DNA of 64,000 nt from Phycisphaerae bacterium. GTDB lineage: Bacteria > Planctomycetota > Phycisphaerae > Sedimentisphaerales > Anaerobacaceae. The notes beneath the pieces were generated by a model, which ran no database searches, was not told the DNA's origin, and saw nothing but the letters and a program-made list of their open reading frames with translations. How positions within the stretch are numbered: the stretch's first letter is position 1; each line of letters opens with the position of its first letter. Of this stretch, positions 1-7,736 are shown in pieces. The stretch spans positions 1 to 64,000 of the forward strand of contig JAUWAY010000010.1 in the NCBI GenBank assembly GCA_030601845.1, written 5' to 3'. The position numbers were made by a program, and so were the translations under genes.

Positions 1-32
1 CCCCCTCCCCCCCCCCCCCCCCCCCGCCCCCC
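1..32. other. Poly-C tract at window edge
   Basis: The first 32 bases are almost pure C, with one T and one G. Such tracts at a sequence edge are typical of an assembly end built on no-signal poly-G reads. I see no biological role. Confidence 0.7.
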
Positions 33-165
33 GAGTTTTTATTGTTAGGGTGGTAGCGTGAAAATTTTCTCCAAATTAAGAAGTGGGAGATTGTTATCTA
101 CAATGGTAGATTGATTGATTTTATATTGTTTTTGTTGGTCGCTATTTCTCAAATGAGACTGTGTA

Positions 166-465
166 CTACTTCGTTTCTTGCTCCAGTTTTTGCCATTTCT
201 TTTCGACTTCCTTTGCACACCTTCGCAACCAAAGGTGGAATAGAAGGATATTGAACAGATAGGTGGCAGGCAACCACCACAGCAAATGAAATTTGGACAG
301 GTCAGTGATTATAGTGGCAAGAACACCCAAACCAGCCAGAAGACCATATCGCTTCATATAGTGATGCACAGCGGGTTCAGGTGATTTATACAACAGAAAA
401 CTCAAAGAGAGTCCGAGTGCGACACTCCAGATAATCCAGCTAAGAATTGTGAGAACAAGGCTCAT
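166..465 (-). CDS. Small integral membrane protein, 99 aa
   Basis: No family is recognised. The protein has three hydrophobic stretches at about residues 5-25, 41-58 and 62-80, joined by short basic loops, and ends in a charged Lys/Glu-rich tail predicted to be cytoplasmic. The start is supported by AAGGAG nine bases upstream of the ATG. It stands alone next to the PEP-CTERM gene with no operon partner, and the 182 bases before that gene hold no further reading frame I can support. The composition resembles neither a toxin nor a transporter that I know, so the function remains open. Confidence 0.6.
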   Translation of the reverse strand: MSLVLTILSWIIWSVALGLSLSFLLYKSPEPAVHHYMKRYGLLAGLGVLATIITDLSKFHLLWWLPATYLFNILLFHLWLRRCAKEVEKKWQKLEQETK

Positions 466-647
466 AGTTTATTTCTCCTTTTATGCCGAACATAACATTC
501 TGAAGTTCTTTGCAACAACCCCCTAAAATGTAACCGTCTATTGTTTTTTTCCATCACTATCCAAAAGCGTGTAGCCGCTGCCATTGCAACAATCCATCTT
601 GTCATATCTGCAAACCAACGTTTCATCTCAACGTCTCGTAAAAGACT

Positions 648-1463
648 TTAGCGCTTTCTTCTTCTCACCATCACCGCACCCAAGCCGAGCAGTAAGAGCG
701 TGGCCGGTTCGGGAACAAGGACGATTGAGGCATCGTGACCAATACGGAAATCATTATCAAGCAAATCACCGTTGGCTAATATGCCGGTTAGATGTCTGTA
801 AGGTTCACTGTGATTGGGGCCACCAGTTATACTTGTAATCTTGCCATCATCGACAGACTGGCCATCAACGGCAAAATCCGAGCCGTCTATCGTTAGAACT
901 GCATTCTCCGAAAGCAGCAGATTTTCTCCTATCGACCCGCCGGAGATATTGACTTGGCTGGAATCGCGGAGTTCAAAGAGTTTTATCGACCCGCCGGAGA
1001 TATTGACTTGGCTGGAATCGCTGCTGTAAAAACGGTATCCTATTGTTCCACCGGAGATATTTACTTGGCTGGAACCGTAGATAGAAAGTTGGAAGGCTAT
1101 TAAGCCACCAGATATATCTACTTGGCTGAAATCGCTGCTGTGAAGTTGGCCTCCTATTGTTCCGCCGGAGATATTTAACCGGCTGGAATCATGGCTGTAA
1201 AGCTCGTGGCCTATCGACCCACCCAGAATGTTTATGATGCTGTCCTCGAAGCCTTTCAGGGTATCAGCTATGCTTCCTCCTTCAAGCATGTTTACTGTAG
1301 TCCCCACGCCGGGCGAGTCCCAATCAACCCATACATCGTCATTGATTGTGGTGGTAATATCGTGTGTTCCACCATCGTTGTACTGAATCCAGGCCATTAC
1401 TTGAGAACTACTCACACACAGAACTAAAACCATCACCCAAATTGTCATACTTTTCGTTTTCAT
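648..1463 (-). CDS. PEP-CTERM surface protein with solenoid-like repeats
   Basis: This is a secreted, probably envelope-anchored protein of 271 aa. The chosen ATG (GGAG about nine bases upstream) begins a clear signal peptide, MKTKSMTIWVMVLVLC, cleaved near residue 24; an upstream in-frame ATG would add 22 residues before it and is unlikely. The middle carries about six imperfect repeats of 18-20 residues around the core SSQVNISGGxI, as expected of a right-handed beta-solenoid. The C-terminus has the PEP-CTERM sorting signal: VPEPATLLLLG, a hydrophobic helix and a terminal RRRKR. PEP-CTERM proteins are known exosortase substrates; no exosortase gene is in the window. Two repeat units are almost identical at the DNA level (about bases 935-1020), which suggests recent duplication. 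Confidence 0.87.
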   Translation of the reverse strand: MKTKSMTIWVMVLVLCVSSSQVMAWIQYNDGGTHDITTTINDDVWVDWDSPGVGTTVNMLEGGSIADTLKGFEDSIINILGGSIGHELYSHDSSRLNISGGTIGGQLHSSDFSQVDISGGLIAFQLSIYGSSQVNISGGTIGYRFYSSDSSQVNISGGSIKLFELRDSSQVNISGGSIGENLLLSENAVLTIDGSDFAVDGQSVDDGKITSITGGPNHSEPYRHLTGILANGDLLDNDFRIGHDASIVLVPEPATLLLLGLGAVMVRRRKR

Positions 1464-1809
1464 CTTTCCATTCTCCAAAAAATTGTTAACATTTCTCGGC
1501 TCGCACATTGCGTACCGATACAAACCCAATGAAATCCTGCGAAAATTGAGCTACCTGTGGCACAAGCTAATAGAATTGTATTGTCATCACGGTCTCCTCA
1601 AAAAAATCGTTATTGCTTTGCAGCGCAATAAAAAGGACACTACTACATCGTGCATCTTGCGACCAGAGATACCATTGCAAGGTCTGCACAGACTCAAATA
1701 ATGACAATCCGCATACTACTTATTTTTTGTGGTGTTTAGCTCCCTCCAAAACCATCATATAGTTTACATCTTTTGACTGGTGTCTGTCAAGGGAAAAGAG
1801 GGAAAAATA
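1464..1809. other. Intergenic, no gene seen
   Basis: About 350 bases between divergent genes. Apart from the ribosome binding site of the PEP-CTERM gene and the promoter described next, I see no conserved gene, repeat or RNA. Short reading frames here have no start signals or plausible composition. Confidence 0.5.
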
Positions 1810-1838
1810 TTGCCTTTTGAGGCAAAATAGTGTAAAAT
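1810..1838 (+). promoter_or_regulatory. Promoter for a leaderless transcript, with operator-like palindrome
   Basis: TTGCCT, a 17-base spacer, then TAAAAT. The -35 region lies in the inverted repeat TTGCCTTTTGAGGCAA (about 1810-1825), a possible regulator site. The predicted transcription start is base 1845 or 1846, so the message would begin at the ATG of the next gene. Confidence 0.55.
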
Positions 1839-1845
1839 TACGGGT

Positions 1846-2430
1846 ATGGAAAAGGCCGAAATCAGGCACATCGAGCGGGCGGTTGGCTGTGAGGGATTGA
1901 AAAGGGTAGACAAGATGAAACACAAGAAAACAAGACCCAAACCAAAACAGGCTTCAGTCGAGTCATCGTATCACCCAGAGGTAAGAATCTTATGCCGTCT
2001 GGATAGCAAGGAACTTCGGGATTTACTAAAAAACCTCCACGAAGTAAGGACGCCTAAAGCGCTTACCAAAGCAATCAATTCTTATCTGGACGCAATAAAA
2101 GCAACAGAAACCTCTTACAACAGAAGACTATCCCGTTATGAGGCTCAGCGTGTCGCTATCAGAATCCGCACAAAAATCCTCGAAAATAATCCAGGCCTCG
2201 ATATACCGAAAGTACCAATCACAAAAGATGATGCCTTGTTTGCAATCCTCGACTGGTGTGCAGATGTCTGCTCATATTTGGCAGATATGATGTCCAGTAA
2301 GCAAGAGCCAGCAGAGCCGGAGCAGAAGGGTACTCTTGGCAAACCCGAAAAGGAAAGCTGGCGGTGGAAGTTATATGGAAAAACTCTGAAAGCTTTTTTT
2401 GATTCGATTCTGGGAAAATTTGGGGCCTAG
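1846..2430 (+). CDS. Hypothetical charged helical protein, 194 aa
   Basis: I do not recognise the family. The protein is rich in Lys, Arg and Glu, lacks a signal peptide or membrane segment, and is probably mostly alpha-helical. Residues about 50-75 (LDSKELRDLLKNLHEV) form an amphipathic helix; a basic tract (KHKKTRPKPK) lies near residues 25-34. No Shine-Dalgarno sequence precedes the first ATG, but a good promoter ends seven bases before it, so a leaderless start at this ATG fits best. An internal ATG 69 bases downstream is the alternative. Its neighbours do not suggest a role. Confidence 0.6.
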   Translation: MEKAEIRHIERAVGCEGLKRVDKMKHKKTRPKPKQASVESSYHPEVRILCRLDSKELRDLLKNLHEVRTPKALTKAINSYLDAIKATETSYNRRLSRYEAQRVAIRIRTKILENNPGLDIPKVPITKDDALFAILDWCADVCSYLADMMSSKQEPAEPEQKGTLGKPEKESWRWKLYGKTLKAFFDSILGKFGA

Positions 2431-2672
2431 GTGCTTTTGTGGCAGAGTTACGCTATACGAATTTATTTACAGCTTCGGCCTCCTTTTTCTTCTTTCCACG
2501 TCCTACTCTGAACCACAAATCCAAGATGTCTCGTTTGGCTGCTCGGCTGCGTGGAATCTACACTATTAAGTCGGCTTTTTCAATGAAAAAATCCGACTCG
2601 TATATCGTATGTCGTATCTCGTGTATGGATTCCGCATCGAGTGCGGAATGACAAGAATCGAGAATCAAGAAT
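2431..2672. repeat. Intergenic word repeat plus REP-like hairpin
   Basis: Bases about 2599-2625 hold an imperfect tandem repeat of TCGTATRTCGTATxTCG. Bases 2626-2653 form a REP-like hairpin with arms ATTCCGCA and TGCGGAAT followed by GACA. The same hairpin plan recurs at 37691-37717 and 52375-52401 with arms ATTCCTGC/GCAGGAAT. No gene is supported here. Confidence 0.6.
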
Positions 2673-3284
2673 CTATGTGGTTTTTTTAAGTCCTACTTGA
2701 TGTGCTTTGTTCATTACCGCCGATAAAGACCGGCCAAGCTGAGCGGCCACTTCCTGTCGGCTTTTTATCGGGTACAGTTTTTTAAGCAGCTTGACATCAT
2801 TCTTTGACCAACTCTTTGCAATCCGCTGATCTACTTTTTTTAGCTGCAGTTCTTTTGCTTTATATCGTATCCCTGTCAAAGACCGGCCCATTTTGTCGGC
2901 TATATCCTTCGTTCTTGTACGCGGATACAGTTTTTTGAGCAGCTTAAGTTCTTCGGCTGACCAAAGGCGGTATCTTGCTTTCGTAAGCCCCATATCGTAT
3001 GCCCTCTGTCTAACCGCTGACAAAGGCCGTCCAAGTTTCTCGGCCAGTTTTTTTGAGTCTGCCGTGGGGTACAATCTCCTAAGCAGCCCAACGTCATCCG
3101 CTGACCAATGGCGAAATCCCTCCATTGTAAGCCCCATTGTATAGGCTCTCTGCTTCACCGCCGGCACAGAACACCCAAGTTTCTCTGCTACCGGTCCTGG
3201 GCCTTCGCTCGGAAATAGTTTCTTTACTAACCTGATCTCATCGGCTGACCAAGCTCCCCTGACGTGTTTCTTTTTCTTTGTCAT
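2673..3284 (-). CDS. Four-repeat SANT/Myb-like DNA-binding protein
   Basis: The 203-residue protein consists almost entirely of four copies of one helical module, with the leading Trp at residues 12, 60, 108 and 159. Each copy reads roughly WSxDEhxLLKKLYP, an acidic first helix, then hAxxLGRSLSAVRxKAxxhGL, a typical helix-turn-helix pair. This matches SANT/Myb-like or GcrA-like helix-turn-helix folds known to bind DNA, so a role as a sequence-specific DNA-binding protein is inferred. The start is supported by GGGAGG eight bases upstream. There is no effector domain. It lies just downstream of addA on the same strand, separated by 69 bases, and might be cotranscribed with it. A chromatin-like or phage-derived origin is possible. 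Confidence 0.7.
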   Translation of the reverse strand: MTKKKKHVRGAWSADEIRLVKKLFPSEGPGPVAEKLGCSVPAVKQRAYTMGLTMEGFRHWSADDVGLLRRLYPTADSKKLAEKLGRPLSAVRQRAYDMGLTKARYRLWSAEELKLLKKLYPRTRTKDIADKMGRSLTGIRYKAKELQLKKVDQRIAKSWSKNDVKLLKKLYPIKSRQEVAAQLGRSLSAVMNKAHQVGLKKTT

Positions 3285-3353
3285 TGAATGCCTCCCATTT
3301 TGAAAGTGCTCACTAACAACTATTCGCTTCTTCTATCTATCATCCGCTATATA

Positions 3354-6300
3354 CTAAATTTCAATTGCACAGCCTGGTGTCAGGAAATACAACCATTTGC
3401 AAGTAACTTTGGTCTTCATAATCGCTTCAGCGGCCCGGCCGTAAAGCTCCAACTGCCGGTGGTAAAGTCGCGTGCGGTCAGGGACCTGTTCGGCAGTTAT
3501 ATTGTCCGTTTTGAAATCTATAACCAGTAAACCCTGTGGCGTTCGAACCAGTATATCAATTATGCCCTGAACAACAATAGTCTCGTCGCTCGTGAAGCGT
3601 GAAGCGTGAAGCGTGCCATCGAATTCAGGTACCGGCAGGGCAAAGGTGAACGGCCATTCCCGCCAGAGGGTATTTTCGGCATCAAGAGCTGTCTGGCCCA
3701 GCTCGCTCTCAAAAAACCTCATTATCGATTCTGTCTCGATATGCTCAACAACAGCTTCTGTGACAGCCCCATCAGCTAAAAGTTTTTCTTTTGTTTCTTC
3801 AATCGTTTCTTCGGTTACAGGCCTGGCCAAATCAAGCTGGGCAATTACAAGGTGAGTAGCGGTGCCGATTAGTCGGCCTTCGAGCAGCCCGGCAAAATCC
3901 CGCTCGGCGGACACAACAGCAACTGGCTTTCGCTCCAACGCTCTGGAATAATCAAACGCAGTATATTCGTCGTCACGATGCGTCAATTGCGTTACTGACC
4001 GTTTGGCAGGCAAGAGCGATACATCGCCAAACGGATACCGCCAGGACAGTGACTTTCTTACCTTCCGGAGCAGCTTCGACTGTCTTTGTTTCGGCTGTAG
4101 TTTTGTTACACTCAAGCCAGGCCGGCTTGATTTCTGACGCTTTAGTTTAAGGATATAGTCGGACAACCGTTGTAGTTCTGCCTGGCTGTAAAGTTTTGTG
4201 CTAAATAAATCATCATCCACCACCTTCGGTGCTAAGCCGGTTTCAAAGGCCTCGTGCAGGTTCCTCTGGTCAGAAAGTCCGTAGAGAATCCATTCGAGAG
4301 GACTCTGGCAAACGCGAAGCTGCCAGTCGTCAATGGACTCGCCTCCGAAGAAAAAACCATTTGAGATAATTTGCCGGCAATTGTTTTGCTTTTGCGAAGC
4401 GGTTAAAATAAGCCGGTCTCTGGCTCGTGTTGTTGCAACGTAAAGGATACGCATCTCTTCTGCTAAAGCCATTGACTCTTTTTGTTCTGCGATAACCTGA
4501 TGAGCGAGCGAACTGAGCTTGCTGTTCGACTGCCGGTCGATAATTTGCAGCCCCAACGTATGGGCAGCATCGGCGAGACAATCAGAATAAATATCCCTCT
4601 TGTTGAATTTACTGTTCAGCTCAGCCAAAAAGACGACCGGAAATTCAAGTCCTTTGCTTTTATGAACGCTTATGATGCGGACGGCATTTTCTACTGAACT
4701 GTCCGGCTCGGCAGGCGCCCAATCCTGGCCTGCCTCCTGGAGCTTTTCAATAAATTCAACGAATCGTGTAAGTGAAGGTATGCCGCTGCTGCTGGCAAAG
4801 CCCTCAAACTGGATTGCTCTGTCGTGCAGTTTGAGCAGATTTGCTCTGCGTGCCTGGCCGTTCGGCAAGGCCGAAACGAATGACAAAAAGCCGGTTTCAC
4901 GATAGATTTGCCAGATAAGCTCAGCCAGGTTTCCCCGCCGCGCAAGCGTACGCCATTGCTCAATCCGGGCCATTTTCTCTTTGAGCCGCTCGGCCAGTTT
5001 TGCGTCCGGGCCATTGGCACAGAAACCCGCCACGCAATCGTAGAAATTTTTATGCTGCTCATTTGCCCTGCTGTGGGCTTTTATCTTTACTAATTGGGTG
5101 TCACTAATCTTGAAAAGCGGACTTCGCAACACGGCGGCCAATTCGATGTCACGCTGCGGGTTGTCAAGTACTTTTAGCAGACAGATAAGATCACTGATTT
5201 CGGTCGTTTCGAAATAGCCGGCTGTGGCTGCACAGCTAACAGGTACGCCCTCTAATCGAAGCACCTCGACATAATCATTGGCCTTTTTGGCAAGCGAGCG
5301 CATCAGTATCACAATGTCACGGTAGTCAACATCCCGGAATTTATCCTGCTGTTTATCATATATCTGAAATTCCGGCTTGCCCGTATCCGCTCCGACCATT
5401 TGCCTTATGCGCCGGGCAATCATCACCGCCTGACGCTGACGGGAGCTGATAACCCTTGACTCTTCGTCTTCAGCCGGTTCGCTCGTCCCGCCCCTCCGAG
5501 GGGCGGGGCTCGTCTGCTCGTCTTCAGACCCACGCTCTCTGCCAGTCTCATCAAGTATGTGAAACTCCACAACACGCTGTTTATCATTAAGCGACCGGTC
5601 TTTAGATTCATCTGCAAGCGCCGGCTTTAATTTAGCCGATTCATCGTAATCAATCTTTGTAAAAGAGGCGGTCATTATGCGCGCAAATAACTTATTGACG
5701 AAATCGAGGATGCCTTTTGCCGAGCGAAAATTGGCATTGAGGTCAACACGCAAACCATCAGGTGCATTAGCCGGGTCAGTTGAAGCTGATTCGAGGTCTT
5801 TTATGAAAATCTCCGGTTCGGCTCCGCGCCAGGCGTAGATACTCTGTTTGACATCGCCGACGACAAACACATTTCTGCCGCCGCTGAGCAATTCGAGTAA
5901 CTTCTGCTGGACAGAGTTTATGTCCTGATATTCATCGACGAATATATACCTGTACCTGCGGCGAAGCGCCAGAGCGGTCTGTGAAGGTAACGGCTTATCC
6001 TCCGGAGAATTTTCATCGCTTAAAAGCTTCAACGCATAGTGTTCAAGGTCGGCAAAATCCAGGCAGTTGAGCGCTCGCTTGGCCTGGCTGTATAACTGGT
6101 CGAACTTCTTAACAAGCTCAATCAAAATCTTCGTCTGCGAGCCGACCGCGCCGCCGAGTTTATCGAGATAGTCGGGATTTAGAATTGCAAGCTCTGAAAG
6201 TTTTTCAAAATTATCGACGGCTTTCTTAACCGTTTTTTGTATAAGCTCAGCAATTGATTCCGGCAATCCTTTGGGCCTCTTAACTATTGGCTTCTTATAG

Positions 6301-7151
6301 TTTCGTATCTGTTCGCTGCATTTGTCCCAATCGCCGGACTTTAGGAGCTCGATACATTCTGTAACGGGCTTTATAAAAGTATCCTCACATTTGCCAGTCC
6401 AATCGCCGCCGGGGTTTGCGTTTTCATAAAGCTTCTTGGCGTGCCGAAGCTGATTAAGGAGTAGACGTAATTTATCTGCGACAATTTGCTTTTGTTTTTT
6501 GCCCAGTTCGGTTGTAAATGGCTTGGCTGCCTCTGCAAGCCGAATCGCTCGCTCGTACCAGTTTTGCCGCGAAACTATGCCATCCAAAAAGTCGCTTAAA
6601 GTTATTATCTTTGCAAGAAAACCATCATTTGTGCGCAGGTCTCGCCGGCGAAGAAGCTGTTCGAGAGGTTCTACCAAGTGGCTTTGCTGCCAGGTCTGGT
6701 CGATTGTTTTTTCGAGGGCCTCTGCCTTGAGCAGTTTCGCTTCGTCGCCGTCGATTACGCGGAAAGTTGGGTCAAGGCCGAGCTTGTAGAAATACTCAGT
6801 TATAAGCCGTTTGCAAAACGAATGTATCGTGCTGATATCGGCGCCGCCTAACAGCAAAAGCTGGTGGCGAAGATGCCGGTCGCCTGTTTTTTCAAATTCG
6901 GCTGTTAATTGCTCGGCAATCCGCGAACGCATCTGCTCGGCAGCGGCCTCGGTAAAGGTCAATACGAGTAGCCCGAAGACATCGGGACATACAGTCCGGT
7001 CGGATACGATGTTGACGCATCTGCCCGACAGGACCGCAGTTTTTCCGGTCCCTGCCGAGGCCGTTACCAAAACGTCACTGCCGCGCTGCCGTATAGCCCG
7101 CCGCTGCTGCTCAGTCCATTTTATATTCTTCTCTGCCATTTGATTTATCAT
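3354..7151 (-). CDS. addA: ATP-dependent helicase/nuclease subunit A (AddA)
   Basis: AddA is the UvrD-type helicase and nuclease subunit of the AddAB complex that resects double-strand breaks for RecA-dependent repair. At 1265 aa the length is normal. Visible motifs are Walker A ASAGTGKT (residues 31-38), Walker B VDEYQD (about 404-409), the helicase motif GDVKQSIYAWRGAEP (about 430-445), STHKSKGLEFPVVF-like motif V/VI sequences near 840, and a C-terminal PD-(D/E)XK nuclease signature, VIDFKTD (about 1210). The first ATG has GGAG seven bases before it. It is the last gene of the addB-ankyrin-addA operon, three bases after the ankyrin gene. Oddities: an in-frame GC-rich palindrome (5487-5507) inserted in a linker and a 7-bp triple repeat near the C-terminus (3591-3615). 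Confidence 0.95.
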   Translation of the reverse strand: MINQMAEKNIKWTEQQRRAIRQRGSDVLVTASAGTGKTAVLSGRCVNIVSDRTVCPDVFGLLVLTFTEAAAEQMRSRIAEQLTAEFEKTGDRHLRHQLLLLGGADISTIHSFCKRLITEYFYKLGLDPTFRVIDGDEAKLLKAEALEKTIDQTWQQSHLVEPLEQLLRRRDLRTNDGFLAKIITLSDFLDGIVSRQNWYERAIRLAEAAKPFTTELGKKQKQIVADKLRLLLNQLRHAKKLYENANPGGDWTGKCEDTFIKPVTECIELLKSGDWDKCSEQIRNYKKPIVKRPKGLPESIAELIQKTVKKAVDNFEKLSELAILNPDYLDKLGGAVGSQTKILIELVKKFDQLYSQAKRALNCLDFADLEHYALKLLSDENSPEDKPLPSQTALALRRRYRYIFVDEYQDINSVQQKLLELLSGGRNVFVVGDVKQSIYAWRGAEPEIFIKDLESASTDPANAPDGLRVDLNANFRSAKGILDFVNKLFARIMTASFTKIDYDESAKLKPALADESKDRSLNDKQRVVEFHILDETGRERGSEDEQTSPAPRRGGTSEPAEDEESRVISSRQRQAVMIARRIRQMVGADTGKPEFQIYDKQQDKFRDVDYRDIVILMRSLAKKANDYVEVLRLEGVPVSCAATAGYFETTEISDLICLLKVLDNPQRDIELAAVLRSPLFKISDTQLVKIKAHSRANEQHKNFYDCVAGFCANGPDAKLAERLKEKMARIEQWRTLARRGNLAELIWQIYRETGFLSFVSALPNGQARRANLLKLHDRAIQFEGFASSSGIPSLTRFVEFIEKLQEAGQDWAPAEPDSSVENAVRIISVHKSKGLEFPVVFLAELNSKFNKRDIYSDCLADAAHTLGLQIIDRQSNSKLSSLAHQVIAEQKESMALAEEMRILYVATTRARDRLILTASQKQNNCRQIISNGFFFGGESIDDWQLRVCQSPLEWILYGLSDQRNLHEAFETGLAPKVVDDDLFSTKLYSQAELQRLSDYILKLKRQKSSRPGLSVTKLQPKQRQSKLLRKVRKSLSWRYPFGDVSLLPAKRSVTQLTHRDDEYTAFDYSRALERKPVAVVSAERDFAGLLEGRLIGTATHLVIAQLDLARPVTEETIEETKEKLLADGAVTEAVVEHIETESIMRFFESELGQTALDAENTLWREWPFTFALPVPEFDGTLHASRFTSDETIVVQGIIDILVRTPQGLLVIDFKTDNITAEQVPDRTRLYHRQLELYGRAAEAIMKTKVTCKWLYFLTPGCAIEI
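3591..3615. repeat. In-frame 7-bp triple repeat inside addA
   Basis: Three perfect copies of CGTGAAG plus CGTG. The 21 bases keep frame and encode part of the segment LHASRFTSDE before the AddA nuclease motif. The same style of word repeat occurs between genes elsewhere. Confidence 0.7.
5487..5507. repeat. Palindrome inside addA
   Basis: Arms CCCGCCCCT and AGGGGCGGG around a three-base loop. It reads through in frame as SPAPRRGGT within a low-complexity acidic linker (about residues 543-565) between helicase segments, a place where an insertion would be tolerated. Confidence 0.65.
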
Positions 7152-7154
7152 TAC

Positions 7155-7736
7155 CTACTCCGTCCCACCATAGCCGCGGAGTAATTCGGCTGTATCCTTG
7201 TGGCCTTGCTTGATTGCCAAAAATAGAGGAGTACGACTAAATTTATCTTTGACGTTCACATCTGCACCGTTGGCAATAAGAAACTCTACCACCTCTTTCT
7301 GGCCTTTTCTGGCCGCAAAGTGTAAAGGAGTTTTGCCGTATTCATCCCTTGCGTTTACCTGCTCTGGTTTTTCTGCCAATATGGATTCAACTTTGGCAAG
7401 GTTTCCTTTCATTGCCGCACTGTAAATAGAAAGATTAAAGATAGCAATCTTAACAGACAGCGCAATAATAAAAACAAGACACGTTACTATTCCCAATATC
7501 GCCCATCCACGACCAGTCAGCATTCCGTAGCTTTTCTTTATTTTTACAAGTGCAACTATGCCCAAAACAAGACCAGTCAGTGCCAACACTCCACCAATGC
7601 AAAAAAGGTTAGGAAAGCTCAATATTATGCCGAAAATGCTCAATATTGCAGCCCATATTGCCTGTTTAGAAATTCTCGGTTTTTGGCTTTGTGCTTCTGT
7701 TTCTTTTTCGCTCATCTTTTCATTTGAACAGTTCAT
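7155..7736 (-). CDS. Membrane-anchored ankyrin-repeat protein in the add operon
   Basis: The 193-residue protein has a DUF4190-like N-terminal half with two or three membrane segments (about residues 27-65 and 76-98), then ankyrin repeats (about 103-190) with typical GKTPLHFAARKGQ and FSRTPLFLAIKQGH helices and NGADVNVKD turns. Ankyrin repeats bind protein partners; the topology would place them in the cytoplasm or periplasm at the membrane face. Its ATG overlaps the addB stop codon (ATGA) and addA follows after three bases, so it must be translated as part of the addAB operon. No role for an ankyrin protein in AddAB is known to me; a regulatory or membrane-tethering role is only a guess. Confidence 0.82.
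   Translation of the reverse strand: MNCSNEKMSEKETEAQSQKPRISKQAIWAAILSIFGIILSFPNLFCIGGVLALTGLVLGIVALVKIKKSYGMLTGRGWAILGIVTCLVFIIALSVKIAIFNLSIYSAAMKGNLAKVESILAEKPEQVNARDEYGKTPLHFAARKGQKEVVEFLIANGADVNVKDKFSRTPLFLAIKQGHKDTAELLRGYGGTE

Noticed and set aside
1-32. Poly-C tract as a genomic feature
   Set aside because: Its position at the very edge and its purity point to an assembly artefact.
930-1190. Regular repeats suggestive of a CRISPR array
   Set aside because: They encode the SSQVNISGG repeats of the PEP-CTERM protein and lack unique spacers.
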